Source of the DNA: Actinomadura livida
GTDB lineage: Bacteria; Actinomycetota; Actinomycetes; Streptosporangiales; Streptosporangiaceae
DNA: 64,000 nucleotides
NCBI RefSeq assembly: GCF_014648675.1
Contig: NZ_BMRO01000007.1
Span: 137,011 to 201,010, forward strand
Reading direction: 5' to 3'
Both the position numbers and the translations under genes were made by a program. Every line of letters starts with the position of its first letter. Positions within the stretch are counted from its first letter, which is position 1. A model generated the notes under the pieces. It ran no database searches. It was not told where the DNA came from and was given only the letters and a program-made list of their open reading frames with translations. Shown piece after piece: positions 41,207 through 49,387 of this stretch.

Positions 41207-41881
41207 ATGCCCAGCATCTTCGTCAACTACCGCTCGGGGGACACCGACAGCGTCGCCGCGCTGGTGGAACGCGAGCTGTCCAGCCGCTTCGGCCCGCGGG
41301 TGTTCTTCCGCGCGAGCAAGTCGATCCCGCCCGGTGACGACTGGATGCACGCGCTGCTGAGGGCCGTCCGGCAGAGCGACGTCCTGCTCGCGTTCATCGG
41401 ACCGCACTGGCTGGAGACCGACGCGGCCGGCCGGCGCAAGATCGACCGGGCGGGCGACTGGACCCGGCAAGAGATCATGGAGGCGTTCCGCTACGACGTC
41501 CGGGTGATACCGGTCCTCGTCGGCGCCGTGCAGCCGCTGCGCGCCGAGGACCTGCCGGACGACCTCGCCCGGCTCGCCATGTGCCAGTACATCCGGCTGG
41601 ACCGCCGGACCCAGGACTCCGATCTCGACCTTCTCGCCGAGCAGCTCGCGAAGCTCGTCCCGGGGCTGGAGGAGTGGCCGGGCGACGGTTCGAAGGGCGG
41701 GCGGGGGACGGGCCCGTCCCAGCCCGGCTCCGGTGGCTCCCGCAATACGGCTGGGCGCGACTTCATAGCCAACATCGTGGCCGACAACTTCCACGGTGAC
41801 GTGAACTACGGCCCAGGAGAAGCGGCCGGCCGGGGGCATGGGCCGCGCGGCGGCGGCTCCGGTGACGAGGACGAGCGATGA
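41207..41881 (+). CDS. TIR-domain protein with C-terminal shared signalling motif
   Basis: 224 residues. A bacterial TIR domain fills 1-150: SIFVNYRSGDT (box 1), VLLAFIGPHWLE (box 2), and DWTRQEIMEAF, where W85 and E89 match the Trp-x3-Glu of NAD-cleaving TIRs. A Gly/Ser/Pro linker follows. Then a motif at 179-202 (RNTAGRDF, IVA, N, GDV, Y) matches the start of the next protein at 17 of 24 positions. Start: ATG at 41207 with GAAGGAGA. Its TGA overlaps the next gene (ATGA). Likely an effector that consumes NAD or makes a signal when clustered. The catalytic role is inferred from the motif, not shown. Confidence 0.85.
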   Translation: MPSIFVNYRSGDTDSVAALVERELSSRFGPRVFFRASKSIPPGDDWMHALLRAVRQSDVLLAFIGPHWLETDAAGRRKIDRAGDWTRQEIMEAFRYDVRVIPVLVGAVQPLRAEDLPDDLARLAMCQYIRLDRRTQDSDLDLLAEQLAKLVPGLEEWPGDGSKGGRGTGPSQPGSGGSRNTAGRDFIANIVADNFHGDVNYGPGEAAGRGHGPRGGGSGDEDER

Positions 41882-44184
41882 GCGAGCCCCAGCGCCCGGC
41901 GTGGTGGCGGCCGCCCTCGCCCGCCGCCCGCAACGCCGCCCCCGGCAGCGGCGCCCGGAACACCGCGGGCCGCGACTTCAGGGCCGGCATCGTGGCCGAG
42001 AACATCTACGGGGACGTCAGGTACGAGGTCAGGCAGGACGCCTCGCCCGCGGAGAAGTTCGCGGTGGCGAAGAACTACATCGCGGGCGGGCGCATGCGCT
42101 CCGCCGAGGAACTGATCCGCGAGGCCGTGGCGAACGGGTTCGTCTCCGCCGACGACCCGTCGTCCCTCGCGAACGAGGTCGCCTACTACTGGACGCTCAC
42201 CGTGCTCGGCGACCGGTCCTTCGATCTGCTGGACAAGGAGCAGTTCGACCAGATCAGGCAGGCCCGGGACCTCGCGCGGCGGGGGCCGGGCGACCAGTGG
42301 AACGACGCCCACCGAGTCCTCACCGAACTCATCGACTGCCTGGAGACGCAGGAGGAGAGGGGGACCCTGGCCCCGGAGCGCCTCGACGCCTTCTTCGCCG
42401 AGTTCCAGCGGCTGAACCCGGTTCACCGGGAGGAGATCCGGCGCCATCTCGACATGATCCTGAGCGGCGTCTTCCAGGACAGGCTCGCCGCGCACGACGC
42501 CGAGACCGTCCGCACGGAACGGATAGGCGACGACCGGGAGGGCCGGGTCTGGAAATTCTTCGAACCCGTTCCGGCCGAGCCGCTGCGCGTGCCCGTCCAC
42601 TGGCCGGCGCTCGAACTGGCCCAGTGGACGATGGCGATCTGGGGCGCGGTCATGGCTGTCGCCGGGCTGGTCCTGGCGGCCGTGCTGGTGGCCTCGGTGA
42701 GCTGGAGGACCGCGGTCGTCTCGGGCGTCCTCCTCCTCGTCTTCGGCACCCTCACCGCGTACGTCGCCCCGGGGCTGCTGCCGATCCGCTACGCGCCGAC
42801 CCCGACGCGCGACCCGCGCGGGTCCCGCCGGCGGAGCCAGAGCCCGGAGCGCCGGCGGTTCGCCGACCACGTCCACGGCTCGGTGCAGCGCCAGTACGCG
42901 AAGCGCGCGCCGAGTTCGCCGTTGCAGCGGCCGCTGTGGACGGCCGCCACGCGGCGCACCAGGACAACGCTCGCCAACGAGATCATCGAGGTCTACGGCG
43001 ACAAGGGGATCGCGCCCACGCGGATCGACTGGCTGATCGCCTGGCACGCCGAGGAGGACGAGCGCGCGTGGGCCGCCGGGAAGGTCAGGGACCCTAAGCG
43101 CCTCCTGCGGATCGCGGGCCTGGCCGCCGGCGTCATCGGGGTCGTCGCCGCGTGGTACCTGGCCATGCCTCAAATGCAGTGGGCCCATCCGGTGATCGCC
43201 AACATCGCGATGGGGTGGCTGCTGGTGGGCGTCGTCCTGCTCGCGGTCGGGCGGGCCGACGTCCATCTCGTCCGCCACTACACGCACCGCGCCTGGCGGA
43301 CGGCGTACGAGAAGCGGTTCGTCCGGGAGGGGCAGGCGTACCGGAGGCGCCTGATGCTGCTGTCGAACCGGCCCGCCGACGACGAGATGGCCCGCTGGCT
43401 GGACTTCGACAAGATCTACCTGAAGACGCTGGCGATGAACCAGTACGGCCTGAGCAGCCGGGACGTCATCGCGCACGCGTTCCTGACCGAGGCCGCCCCT
43501 AACTGCCGGCGTGCGAGGGTCAGCAACGGCCCGTCCCGCTTCTCCGCGTATGCCGTGTGGGTCTTCCTCCTCACCGGTTCCGGCGTCCGCCAAGTGCGGG
43601 TGCACCTGGACTTCCCGACCGGGATCGTGAAGGACCAGCAGCGCATGGCCTTCCGCTACGACTCGCTGGCCTCCGCCCGCACCACCGAGTACGGAATCCG
43701 GTTCGACGACGGCCGCCGGGAGCGCCTTCTGCCCGGCGCCCAAGGGAACGGGCACCGGCGTGAAGTGAGGGCCCCCGACAAGTCCGCGCTCGTCTTCTTC
43801 CAGGTGTTCCGGCTGTCGCTCGTCGACGGCAAGTACATCGAGATCACGGTGGAGAACCTGGAGGAGTGGCTGCTGCGGCGGGCGGGCGAGATGCGGAACG
43901 GGACGCCGGCCGAGATGCCCGACACCTCCGACCTCACCGGCGCGCTCAGCATCCTGGAGGCGGTCGCCGCGGACGGCGGCGAGTGGATCATGCGCGCCCG
44001 GGCCCGTCGGCGGCGCAACGCCGCACCCGGCTCCGACGCCCTCTGGCCCCCCGTCCCCCCGCCGCGCCCGCGCCCGGAGCCGCCCGGCGACCCACTGGCC
44101 GGCCCGTACCCGGCCCGGCACTCTCCCCCGTCCGATGACGGCCGGCGGCCCGACGGCGCCAACGGCGAGCACGGTGTGCGCTGA
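41878..44184 (+). CDS. Four-TM protein with N-terminal motif shared with TIR partner
   Basis: 768 residues, no known family recognised. Residues 27-50 carry the same motif as the TIR protein C-terminus (RNTAGRDF, IVA, N, GDV, Y). Then comes a helical region (about 55-230), two membrane helices (about 251-276 and 279-302), a basic cytosolic loop with KGIAPTRIDWLIAWHAEEDE (~375-395), two more helices (about 410-430 and 437-458), a soluble C-terminal domain (about 460-690) and a Pro/Arg-rich tail. It is translationally coupled to the TIR gene. The motif pair suggests that the membrane protein recruits or nucleates the TIR protein. Its own role (sensor, channel or scaffold) is unknown. Confidence 0.85.
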   Translation: MSEPQRPAWWRPPSPAARNAAPGSGARNTAGRDFRAGIVAENIYGDVRYEVRQDASPAEKFAVAKNYIAGGRMRSAEELIREAVANGFVSADDPSSLANEVAYYWTLTVLGDRSFDLLDKEQFDQIRQARDLARRGPGDQWNDAHRVLTELIDCLETQEERGTLAPERLDAFFAEFQRLNPVHREEIRRHLDMILSGVFQDRLAAHDAETVRTERIGDDREGRVWKFFEPVPAEPLRVPVHWPALELAQWTMAIWGAVMAVAGLVLAAVLVASVSWRTAVVSGVLLLVFGTLTAYVAPGLLPIRYAPTPTRDPRGSRRRSQSPERRRFADHVHGSVQRQYAKRAPSSPLQRPLWTAATRRTRTTLANEIIEVYGDKGIAPTRIDWLIAWHAEEDERAWAAGKVRDPKRLLRIAGLAAGVIGVVAAWYLAMPQMQWAHPVIANIAMGWLLVGVVLLAVGRADVHLVRHYTHRAWRTAYEKRFVREGQAYRRRLMLLSNRPADDEMARWLDFDKIYLKTLAMNQYGLSSRDVIAHAFLTEAAPNCRRARVSNGPSRFSAYAVWVFLLTGSGVRQVRVHLDFPTGIVKDQQRMAFRYDSLASARTTEYGIRFDDGRRERLLPGAQGNGHRREVRAPDKSALVFFQVFRLSLVDGKYIEITVENLEEWLLRRAGEMRNGTPAEMPDTSDLTGALSILEAVAADGGEWIMRARARRRRNAAPGSDALWPPVPPPRPRPEPPGDPLAGPYPARHSPPSDDGRRPDGANGEHGVR

Positions 44185-44202
44185 CCCGGAAGGAAACCGA
44201 TC

Positions 44203-44859
44203 ATGACCTGTCGCTGGTGCGGCAACGACAACGTGCTGGGCCGCCGGATGTGCCCGCACTGCGGAGAGGACACCAGGAGGCTCGAAGAGGCGTTCGCGCC
44301 GGAAGCCCCTCCCGAAGAGCCGGCGGAACCGCCGTTCGACGGCCTGCGCTCCACCGCGGCGATGGTGGGCAAGAGCCTGGCGGTGTCGGCCGTCGCCGTG
44401 CTCATGCTGGTCGGCGGCGCGAAGACCGCCCATTCCCAGTGGCCGGAGACGATGTGGCCGCGGTCGCTGCCGACCTACGAGCCCACCGGGCCGGAACAGG
44501 CCGGCGGCTCGCCCGCCCCGAGCACCGACGCGGCGAGCTGTGCACGCAGCGGCGAGCCCGTGACCGACGCGACCGGCACCACCTTCGACCGGTGGTACTG
44601 CGCGATCGAGCGCCCTGGGGACCTCTACGAGGGACCGGACGCGTCCACGCCGGTCAGCGGATACCTGCGCGAGCAGGAGAGCTGGTTCGCCTGCCAGACC
44701 GAGGGGACGGCCGAGCCAGAGGGCGGAGGCACCACCTGGCTCTACACCCAGGGGGACGACCAGTACACCGGCGAGGGCTGGGGCTATTTCCCCGCCGGGT
44801 GGGTCGACTCCGCCTGGAACACCGAACCGGTGCCCGTTCTCCCCTCCTGCACACCCTGA
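44203..44859 (+). CDS. Zinc-ribbon, single-TM protein with SH3-like extracellular region
   Basis: 218 residues. It has an N-terminal zinc ribbon (CRWCGNDN and CPHCGED), an acidic Pro linker, one membrane helix (about 52-72, KSLAVSAVAVLMLVGGAK), and an outer part with a variable linker. That part ends in a beta-rich segment (LYEGPDASTPVSGYL, then EGWGYFPAGWV) like bacterial SH3 domains. It follows the four-TM gene by 18 bases with AAGGAAA, so it is the last gene of the TIR cassette. The topology would connect a cytosolic zinc ribbon with an envelope-facing sensor; that role is inference. Confidence 0.75.
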   Translation: MTCRWCGNDNVLGRRMCPHCGEDTRRLEEAFAPEAPPEEPAEPPFDGLRSTAAMVGKSLAVSAVAVLMLVGGAKTAHSQWPETMWPRSLPTYEPTGPEQAGGSPAPSTDAASCARSGEPVTDATGTTFDRWYCAIERPGDLYEGPDASTPVSGYLREQESWFACQTEGTAEPEGGGTTWLYTQGDDQYTGEGWGYFPAGWVDSAWNTEPVPVLPSCTP

Positions 44860-44907
44860 CCCAGGCATCACCTGACCGCCCTGATGCGAGCACCGGGGAC
44901 AACGGGC

Positions 44908-45513
44908 TCAGGGGTGGTGGCGCAGGCGGTACCACTGGGGGGCGGTCCTGTTCATGGGCCAGCCCAGGCCGGCGGTTTCCGCAGGCTGGACGTCAAGTAG
45001 GGCCCAGTCGGGGAAGGCGGCTTCTACCTCTGCCTGGGAGACGCCGCCGATGCGCGAGCGCAGGCGGGTAGGACCGAACGCAAGCATCAGAAGGGTCGCT
45101 CCGGGGTTGGCCAGAGCGGTGGCGCCGCGCCCCTCGGCCCGTTGGCCCTCCGCATCGAACCCCTGGAAACAGCCGATGTCCAAGAAGAAGTCGAACGATC
45201 CCAGGTCGGAGGACAGATCGGTCACGTCTCCGACGACGTAGGCGACTCCTTCGCCGCCCTTGCGACTGGCCGCCTCGATCGCGGCGGGCACGTAGTCGAC
45301 ACCCACCGCGTCCCACCCCCTGCGCGCGAGTTCCGGGGTGAACTGGCCACGGCCGCAACCGAGGTCGAGAGCCCGGCCAAGGGGGCGGGAACGCTCGGCC
45401 TCTTCACGGTCCAGAAGCGAGGCGATGCTCTCCGCGGCCGCCTTCCCATAGCGCTCCCACGGCGCAACCCCGAACCGGTACATACGGGCGTAGTTCGTCA
45501 TCCACTTGATCAT
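44908..45513 (-). CDS. Class I SAM-dependent methyltransferase
   Basis: 201-residue methyltransferase with motif I ALDLGCGRGQF (about 48-58), the acidic motif VGVDYVPAA, and the post-I DVTDL and FDFFLDIGCFQG strand. The fold resembles Methyltransf_25/tellurite- and thiopurine-type enzymes. It is a single gene converging on the TIR cassette. The substrate cannot be read from the sequence. The gap to the CoA-transferase operon holds a terminator and no gene. Confidence 0.85.
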   Translation of the reverse strand: MIKWMTNYARMYRFGVAPWERYGKAAAESIASLLDREEAERSRPLGRALDLGCGRGQFTPELARRGWDAVGVDYVPAAIEAASRKGGEGVAYVVGDVTDLSSDLGSFDFFLDIGCFQGFDAEGQRAEGRGATALANPGATLLMLAFGPTRLRSRIGGVSQAEVEAAFPDWALLDVQPAETAGLGWPMNRTAPQWYRLRHHP

Positions 45514-45610
45514 CGCATGGGCGGTGCGAGGCCCGTGGCCGGGGCGGCATGGAGGCCGGTGGTTCCTCTCTGGGATTCAGTGGTGCGGGGGTGTAGGGCG
45601 GTGGCGGGTT

Positions 45611-45649
45611 GGCGAGCGCGTCTCCGGGCGGGGTGGGGACGCGCTCGCC
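45611..45649 (-). terminator. Hairpin terminator after CoA-transferase operon
   Basis: Perfect 12-bp stem (45611-45622 with 45638-45649), 15-base loop, 11 bases past the stop of the CoA-transferase B subunit. Confidence 0.75.
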
Positions 45650-45659
45650 GGGGTGCCGG

Positions 45660-46298
45660 TCAGGAGGGGGCGGGCAGGAGCGGGATGTCCAGGCGGGTGC
45701 GGAGGTCGTCGAGGGACAGGTCGAACGACTCCAGGACGCGGACGCCGTCGGGGGTGATCTCGAAGACGGCCTGGTCGGTGTAGACGCGGCTGACGCAGCC
45801 GACGCCCGTTAGGGGGTACGTGCAGGCGGGCACGAGCTTCGGGCTGCCGTCCCTCGCGAAGAGCGTCATCATCACGTAGACCTGCTTGGCGCCGATCGCC
45901 AGGTCCATCGCGCCGCCGACGGCGGGGATCGAGCCGGGCGCGCCGGTGTCCCAGTTGGCGAGGTCGCCGCCCGCCGAGACCTGGAAGGCGCCCATGACGC
46001 ACACGTCGAGGTGGCCGCCGCGCATCATGGCGAAGGAGTCCGCGTGGTGGAAGTACGCGGCTCCGGGCATTTCGGTGACGGGCACCTTGCCGGCGTTGGT
46101 GAGGTCGGGGTCGACCTCGTCGCCGGTGGCGGCGGGGCCCATGCCCAGCATGCCGTTCTCGGTGTGCAGGACGACGCCGAGCTCGGCCGGGAGGTGGTCG
46201 GCGACCTTGGTGGGCTGGCCGATGCCGAGGTTGACGAAGCTGCCCGGTGCGATGTCCTGCGCGACGCGGGCCGCGAGCTGGTCACGGTCGAGTGGCAT
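45660..46298 (-). CDS. 3-oxoacid CoA-transferase, subunit B
   Basis: 212-residue beta subunit of a family-I CoA-transferase. The catalytic Glu lies in HTENGMLGMGP (about 45-55). GSFVNLGIGQPTKVADHL near the start and GGAMDLAIGAKQVYVMM are family hallmarks. It overlaps the A-subunit gene by one base (TGATG). It is homologous to PcaJ (3-oxoadipate) and ScoB (succinyl-CoA:acetoacetate). Without further aromatic-degradation genes nearby, the choice between them is open. Confidence 0.92.
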   Translation of the reverse strand: MPLDRDQLAARVAQDIAPGSFVNLGIGQPTKVADHLPAELGVVLHTENGMLGMGPAATGDEVDPDLTNAGKVPVTEMPGAAYFHHADSFAMMRGGHLDVCVMGAFQVSAGGDLANWDTGAPGSIPAVGGAMDLAIGAKQVYVMMTLFARDGSPKLVPACTYPLTGVGCVSRVYTDQAVFEITPDGVRVLESFDLSLDDLRTRLDIPLLPAPS

Positions 46299-46993
46299 CA
46301 GCGGGCTCCCTGCACGGTGTAGTGGCGTGGTTCGACCTTGACGACGCGGTCGACGTAGATGCCGGGGGTGACGACGGCCTCCGGGTCGAGCTGCCCGGCG
46401 TCCACGACCGAGGAGACCTGGACGACGGTCGTCGCGGCGGCCGTGGCCATCACCGGGCCGAAGTTCCGGGCCGTCTTGCGGTACACGAGGTTGCCCATCG
46501 TGTCGGCGGTGTGCGCGGTGATCAGGGCGACGTCCCCCCGGATGGGGTATTCGAGGACGTAGTCGCGCCCGTCGATCGTGCGGGTCTCCTTGCCCTCGGC
46601 GAGCGGCGTGCCGACGCCCGTCGGGCAGTAGAACGCTCCAATGCCCGCTCCGGCCGCCCGCATCCGCTCGGCGAGGTTGCCCTGCGGGACGACGTCGAGC
46701 TCGATCTCCCCCCGGCGGTAGAGGTCGTCGAAGACGTAGGAGTCGACCTGCCGGGGGAAGGAGCACACGACCTTGCGGACCTGGCCGGCCTTCAGCAGGG
46801 CGGCCAGGCCCACCTCACCGTTGCCGGCGTTGTTGGAGACGATGGTGAGGTCGCCCGCGCCGTGCCGGATCAGGGCGTCGATCAGGTCGAACGGCATGCC
46901 GGCGAAGCCGAAGCCGCCGACCAGGACGGTGTCGCCGTCCTTGACGACGCGCACCGCCTCGTCCGGTGACGCGAGTATCTGGGCCTTGCTCAC
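46298..46993 (-). CDS. 3-oxoacid CoA-transferase, subunit A
   Basis: 231-residue alpha subunit. The nucleotide-binding GGFGFAGMPFDLIDAL (27-42) and the family sequence TGVGTPLAEGKE are present. The C-terminus PGIYVDRVVKVEP is typical of PcaI/ScoA proteins. GTG start (GTG AGC AAG) at 46993. First gene of the two-gene operon; divergent from the CopB-type ATPase, with 273 bases between. Transfers CoA between succinyl-CoA and a beta-ketoacid. Confidence 0.92.
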   Translation of the reverse strand: MSKAQILASPDEAVRVVKDGDTVLVGGFGFAGMPFDLIDALIRHGAGDLTIVSNNAGNGEVGLAALLKAGQVRKVVCSFPRQVDSYVFDDLYRRGEIELDVVPQGNLAERMRAAGAGIGAFYCPTGVGTPLAEGKETRTIDGRDYVLEYPIRGDVALITAHTADTMGNLVYRKTARNFGPVMATAAATTVVQVSSVVDAGQLDPEAVVTPGIYVDRVVKVEPRHYTVQGAR

Positions 46994-47180
46994 GCTGCTC
47001 CTCCAGAGAAGGGGTTCTCCGCCGCGGTGGGCTTCGTGAACGGCAGCACGAGCCGCGACCGGTGGGCGGCGTCACGGTAGATCCTATGGCGAACCGGACG
47101 GCCTATCGGCAGGTGGAAGGCGTCTTGGGGGGCAGGGCGCGGTGCGCGAGGGTGGGAGAGGGGCCGGTGGGTCGCTTGTG

Positions 47181-47198
47181 CCACCCTGCGGGGGTATG
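47181..47198. promoter_or_regulatory. Possible CsoR-type copper operator
   Basis: CCACCCTGCGGGGGTATG lies about 70 bases before the P-type ATPase start. Its ACCC and GGGTA half-sites around a short GC spacer resemble CsoR boxes (TACCC...GGGTA), but the left half is imperfect. The rest of the 46994-47266 region shows no other obvious site. Confidence 0.3.
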
Positions 47199-47266
47199 CC
47201 GGTATCCAGCGGCTGGAGCACGGCCCGTGCGAGTCGGCCGACCATAACGGACAGGGAGGCGCGTCC

Positions 47267-49336
47267 ATGACCGGCCATAGCCACGACCGCCAGCAGGGGA
47301 CGGTCGATTCCCCGCCCGCGGCGGCCCCTGAGCACGTCCACGATGCAGGTGGGCACGGGGGGCATGAGGGCCACGGTGACCATGTGGGGCAGTTCCGGCG
47401 GTTGTTCTGGGTGATGCTCGTCCTGGCCGTGCCGGTGGTGGGTTTTTCCAGCGCCTTCGCCTCGATCGTGGGTTACGGGCTGCCGGACGCGGACTGGGTG
47501 ATGTGGGTCTCCCCGCTCCTGGGCACGGTGATGTACGTCTGGGGCGGCCGCCCGTTCCTGACCGGCGCCGTCGACGAGGTGCGCTCCCGCAAGCCCGGGA
47601 TGATGCTGCTCATCTCGCTGGCCATCACCGTCGCCTTCGTCGCGTCGTGGGGCGCCCGGCTGGGCCTCCTCGCCGAGCACCTGGACTTCTGGTGGGAGCT
47701 GGCGCTGCTGATCGTGATCATGCTGCTCGGGCACTGGCTCGAGATGCGGTCGCTCGCGCGGGCCGGCTCCGCCCTGGACTCGCTGGCAGCGCTGCTGCCC
47801 GACGAGGCCGAACGCTTCGAGGGCGAGGAGCTCGTCACCGTCCATCCCAGTGTCCTGCGGGTCGGCGACGTGGTGCTGGTGCGGCCGGGCGGAAGCATCC
47901 CGGCGGACGGGCTGATCGTCAGCGGTGAGGCCGGGATGGACGAGTCGATGGTCACCGGCGAGTCCCGCACCGTCCGCCGCGGCCCGGGGGAGCGGGTCGT
48001 GGCCGGGACGGTCGCGACCGACTCGGGGCTGCGCGTCGAGGTCACCGCCACCGGTGAGGACACCGCGCTGGCCGGCATCCAGCGCCTGGTGGCGGAGGCG
48101 CAGAACTCGACCTCGCGGGCGCAGCGGCTGGCCGACACGGCCGCCGGGTGGCTGTTCTGGTTCGCGCTCGGCACGGCCGTGCTCACCGTCGTGGTCTGGG
48201 GGCTGCTGGGCTACGCCGACGACGCGGTCACCCGCACCGTCACCGTCCTGGTCATCGCCTGCCCGCACGCCCTCGGCCTGGCCATCCCGCTGGTGGTGTC
48301 CATCGCCACCGAGCGCGCCGCGCGCGGCGGCGTCCTGGTCAAGGACCGGCTGGCCCTGGAGAGCATGCGCACCGTGGACGCCGTGCTGTTCGACAAGACC
48401 GGCACCCTGACCAGGGGCGAGCCCGTCGTCATCGCCGTCGAACCGGCGGACGGGCTCACCGAGGAAGAGGTTTTGGCGACGGCCGCCGCCGCCGAGACCC
48501 CCAGCGAGCACCCGCTCGCCAAGGCGATCGTCCGCGCCGCCGGTGAGCGGCACCTCGACGTGCCGCAGGCGGACGACTTCAGCTCGTCCCCGGCCCTGGG
48601 CGTGACCGCCGCCGTCGCCGGCCGGCGGGTCCGGGTCGGCGGCCCCTACCTGCTGACCGAGGAGGGCGCCGAAGAGCTGGAGGTGGCCGAGCGGTGGCGG
48701 GCCGAGGGGGCGATCATCCTGCACGTCCTGCGGGACGGCCGGGTGATCGGTGCGCTGAAGCTGGCCGACGAGATCCGTCCCGAGTCCCGGGAGGCCGTCG
48801 ACGCGCTGCACCGGCGGGGCATCGAGGTGATCATGATCACGGGTGACGCGCGGGCGGTCGCCGAGGCGGTCGGCGCCGAGCTGGGCATCGACCGCGTCTT
48901 CGCCGGCGTCCGTCCCGAGGACAAGTCCGCGACCGTCAAGGCGCTGCAGGACGAGGGCAAGCACGTGGCCATGGTCGGCGACGGCGTCAACGACGCGCCC
49001 GCCCTCGCCCAGGCCGATGTCGGCATCGCCATCGGCGCGGGCACCGACGTCGCGATCGCCTCCGCCGGGGTCATCCTGGCCAGCGACGATCCGCGCTCGG
49101 TCCTGTCGGTCATCGACCTGTCCCGGGCCGGCTACCGCAAGATGAAGCAGAACCTCTGGTGGGCCGCGGGCTACAACCTGATCTCCGTTCCGCTGGCCGC
49201 GGGCGTCCTGGCCTTCGCCGGATTCGTGCTCCCGATGTCGGTCGGCGCGATCCTGATGTCGCTGTCCACGATCGTGGTGGCGCTGAACGCCCAGCTCCTC
49301 CGAAACCTGGATCTGCGCCCCCAGACCATCACATAA
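47267..49336 (+). CDS. copB: CopB-type heavy-metal P1B ATPase
   Basis: 689-residue metal-exporting ATPase. It has a His-rich N-terminus (1-40) and no CxxC metal-binding domain, then membrane helices around a CPH motif (332-334, VIACPHALGLAIPLV), the TGES-type actuator (VTGES ~229-233), phosphorylated D376 in DKTGTLT, and the hinge MVGDGVNDAPALAQADVG. CPH instead of CPC marks the CopB subgroup (P1B-3), linked with Cu(II)/Ag(I) export. The ATG follows GGGAGG. A possible CsoR-like site is upstream. No copper chaperone is beside it. Confidence 0.9.
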   Translation: MTGHSHDRQQGTVDSPPAAAPEHVHDAGGHGGHEGHGDHVGQFRRLFWVMLVLAVPVVGFSSAFASIVGYGLPDADWVMWVSPLLGTVMYVWGGRPFLTGAVDEVRSRKPGMMLLISLAITVAFVASWGARLGLLAEHLDFWWELALLIVIMLLGHWLEMRSLARAGSALDSLAALLPDEAERFEGEELVTVHPSVLRVGDVVLVRPGGSIPADGLIVSGEAGMDESMVTGESRTVRRGPGERVVAGTVATDSGLRVEVTATGEDTALAGIQRLVAEAQNSTSRAQRLADTAAGWLFWFALGTAVLTVVVWGLLGYADDAVTRTVTVLVIACPHALGLAIPLVVSIATERAARGGVLVKDRLALESMRTVDAVLFDKTGTLTRGEPVVIAVEPADGLTEEEVLATAAAAETPSEHPLAKAIVRAAGERHLDVPQADDFSSSPALGVTAAVAGRRVRVGGPYLLTEEGAEELEVAERWRAEGAIILHVLRDGRVIGALKLADEIRPESREAVDALHRRGIEVIMITGDARAVAEAVGAELGIDRVFAGVRPEDKSATVKALQDEGKHVAMVGDGVNDAPALAQADVGIAIGAGTDVAIASAGVILASDDPRSVLSVIDLSRAGYRKMKQNLWWAAGYNLISVPLAAGVLAFAGFVLPMSVGAILMSLSTIVVALNAQLLRNLDLRPQTIT

Positions 49337-49387
49337 ACACCTCGGCGTGAACATTCGACTGCCGTCGTGCTGGCAAGCTGGGAGGGG

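Noticed and set aside
41207..44859. Known Thoeris defence system
   Set aside because: A TIR gene is present, but no SIR2, macro or SLOG-type ThsA partner; the partner is a membrane protein.
41806..44871. Minus-strand open frame of about 1000 codons across the TIR partner gene
   Set aside because: Composition is typical of an antisense shadow; the plus-strand genes have ribosome sites, overlaps and membrane segments.
44864..44887. Terminator after the TIR cassette
   Set aside because: Only a 6-bp GCATCA/TGATGC stem with an 11-base loop; too weak to claim.
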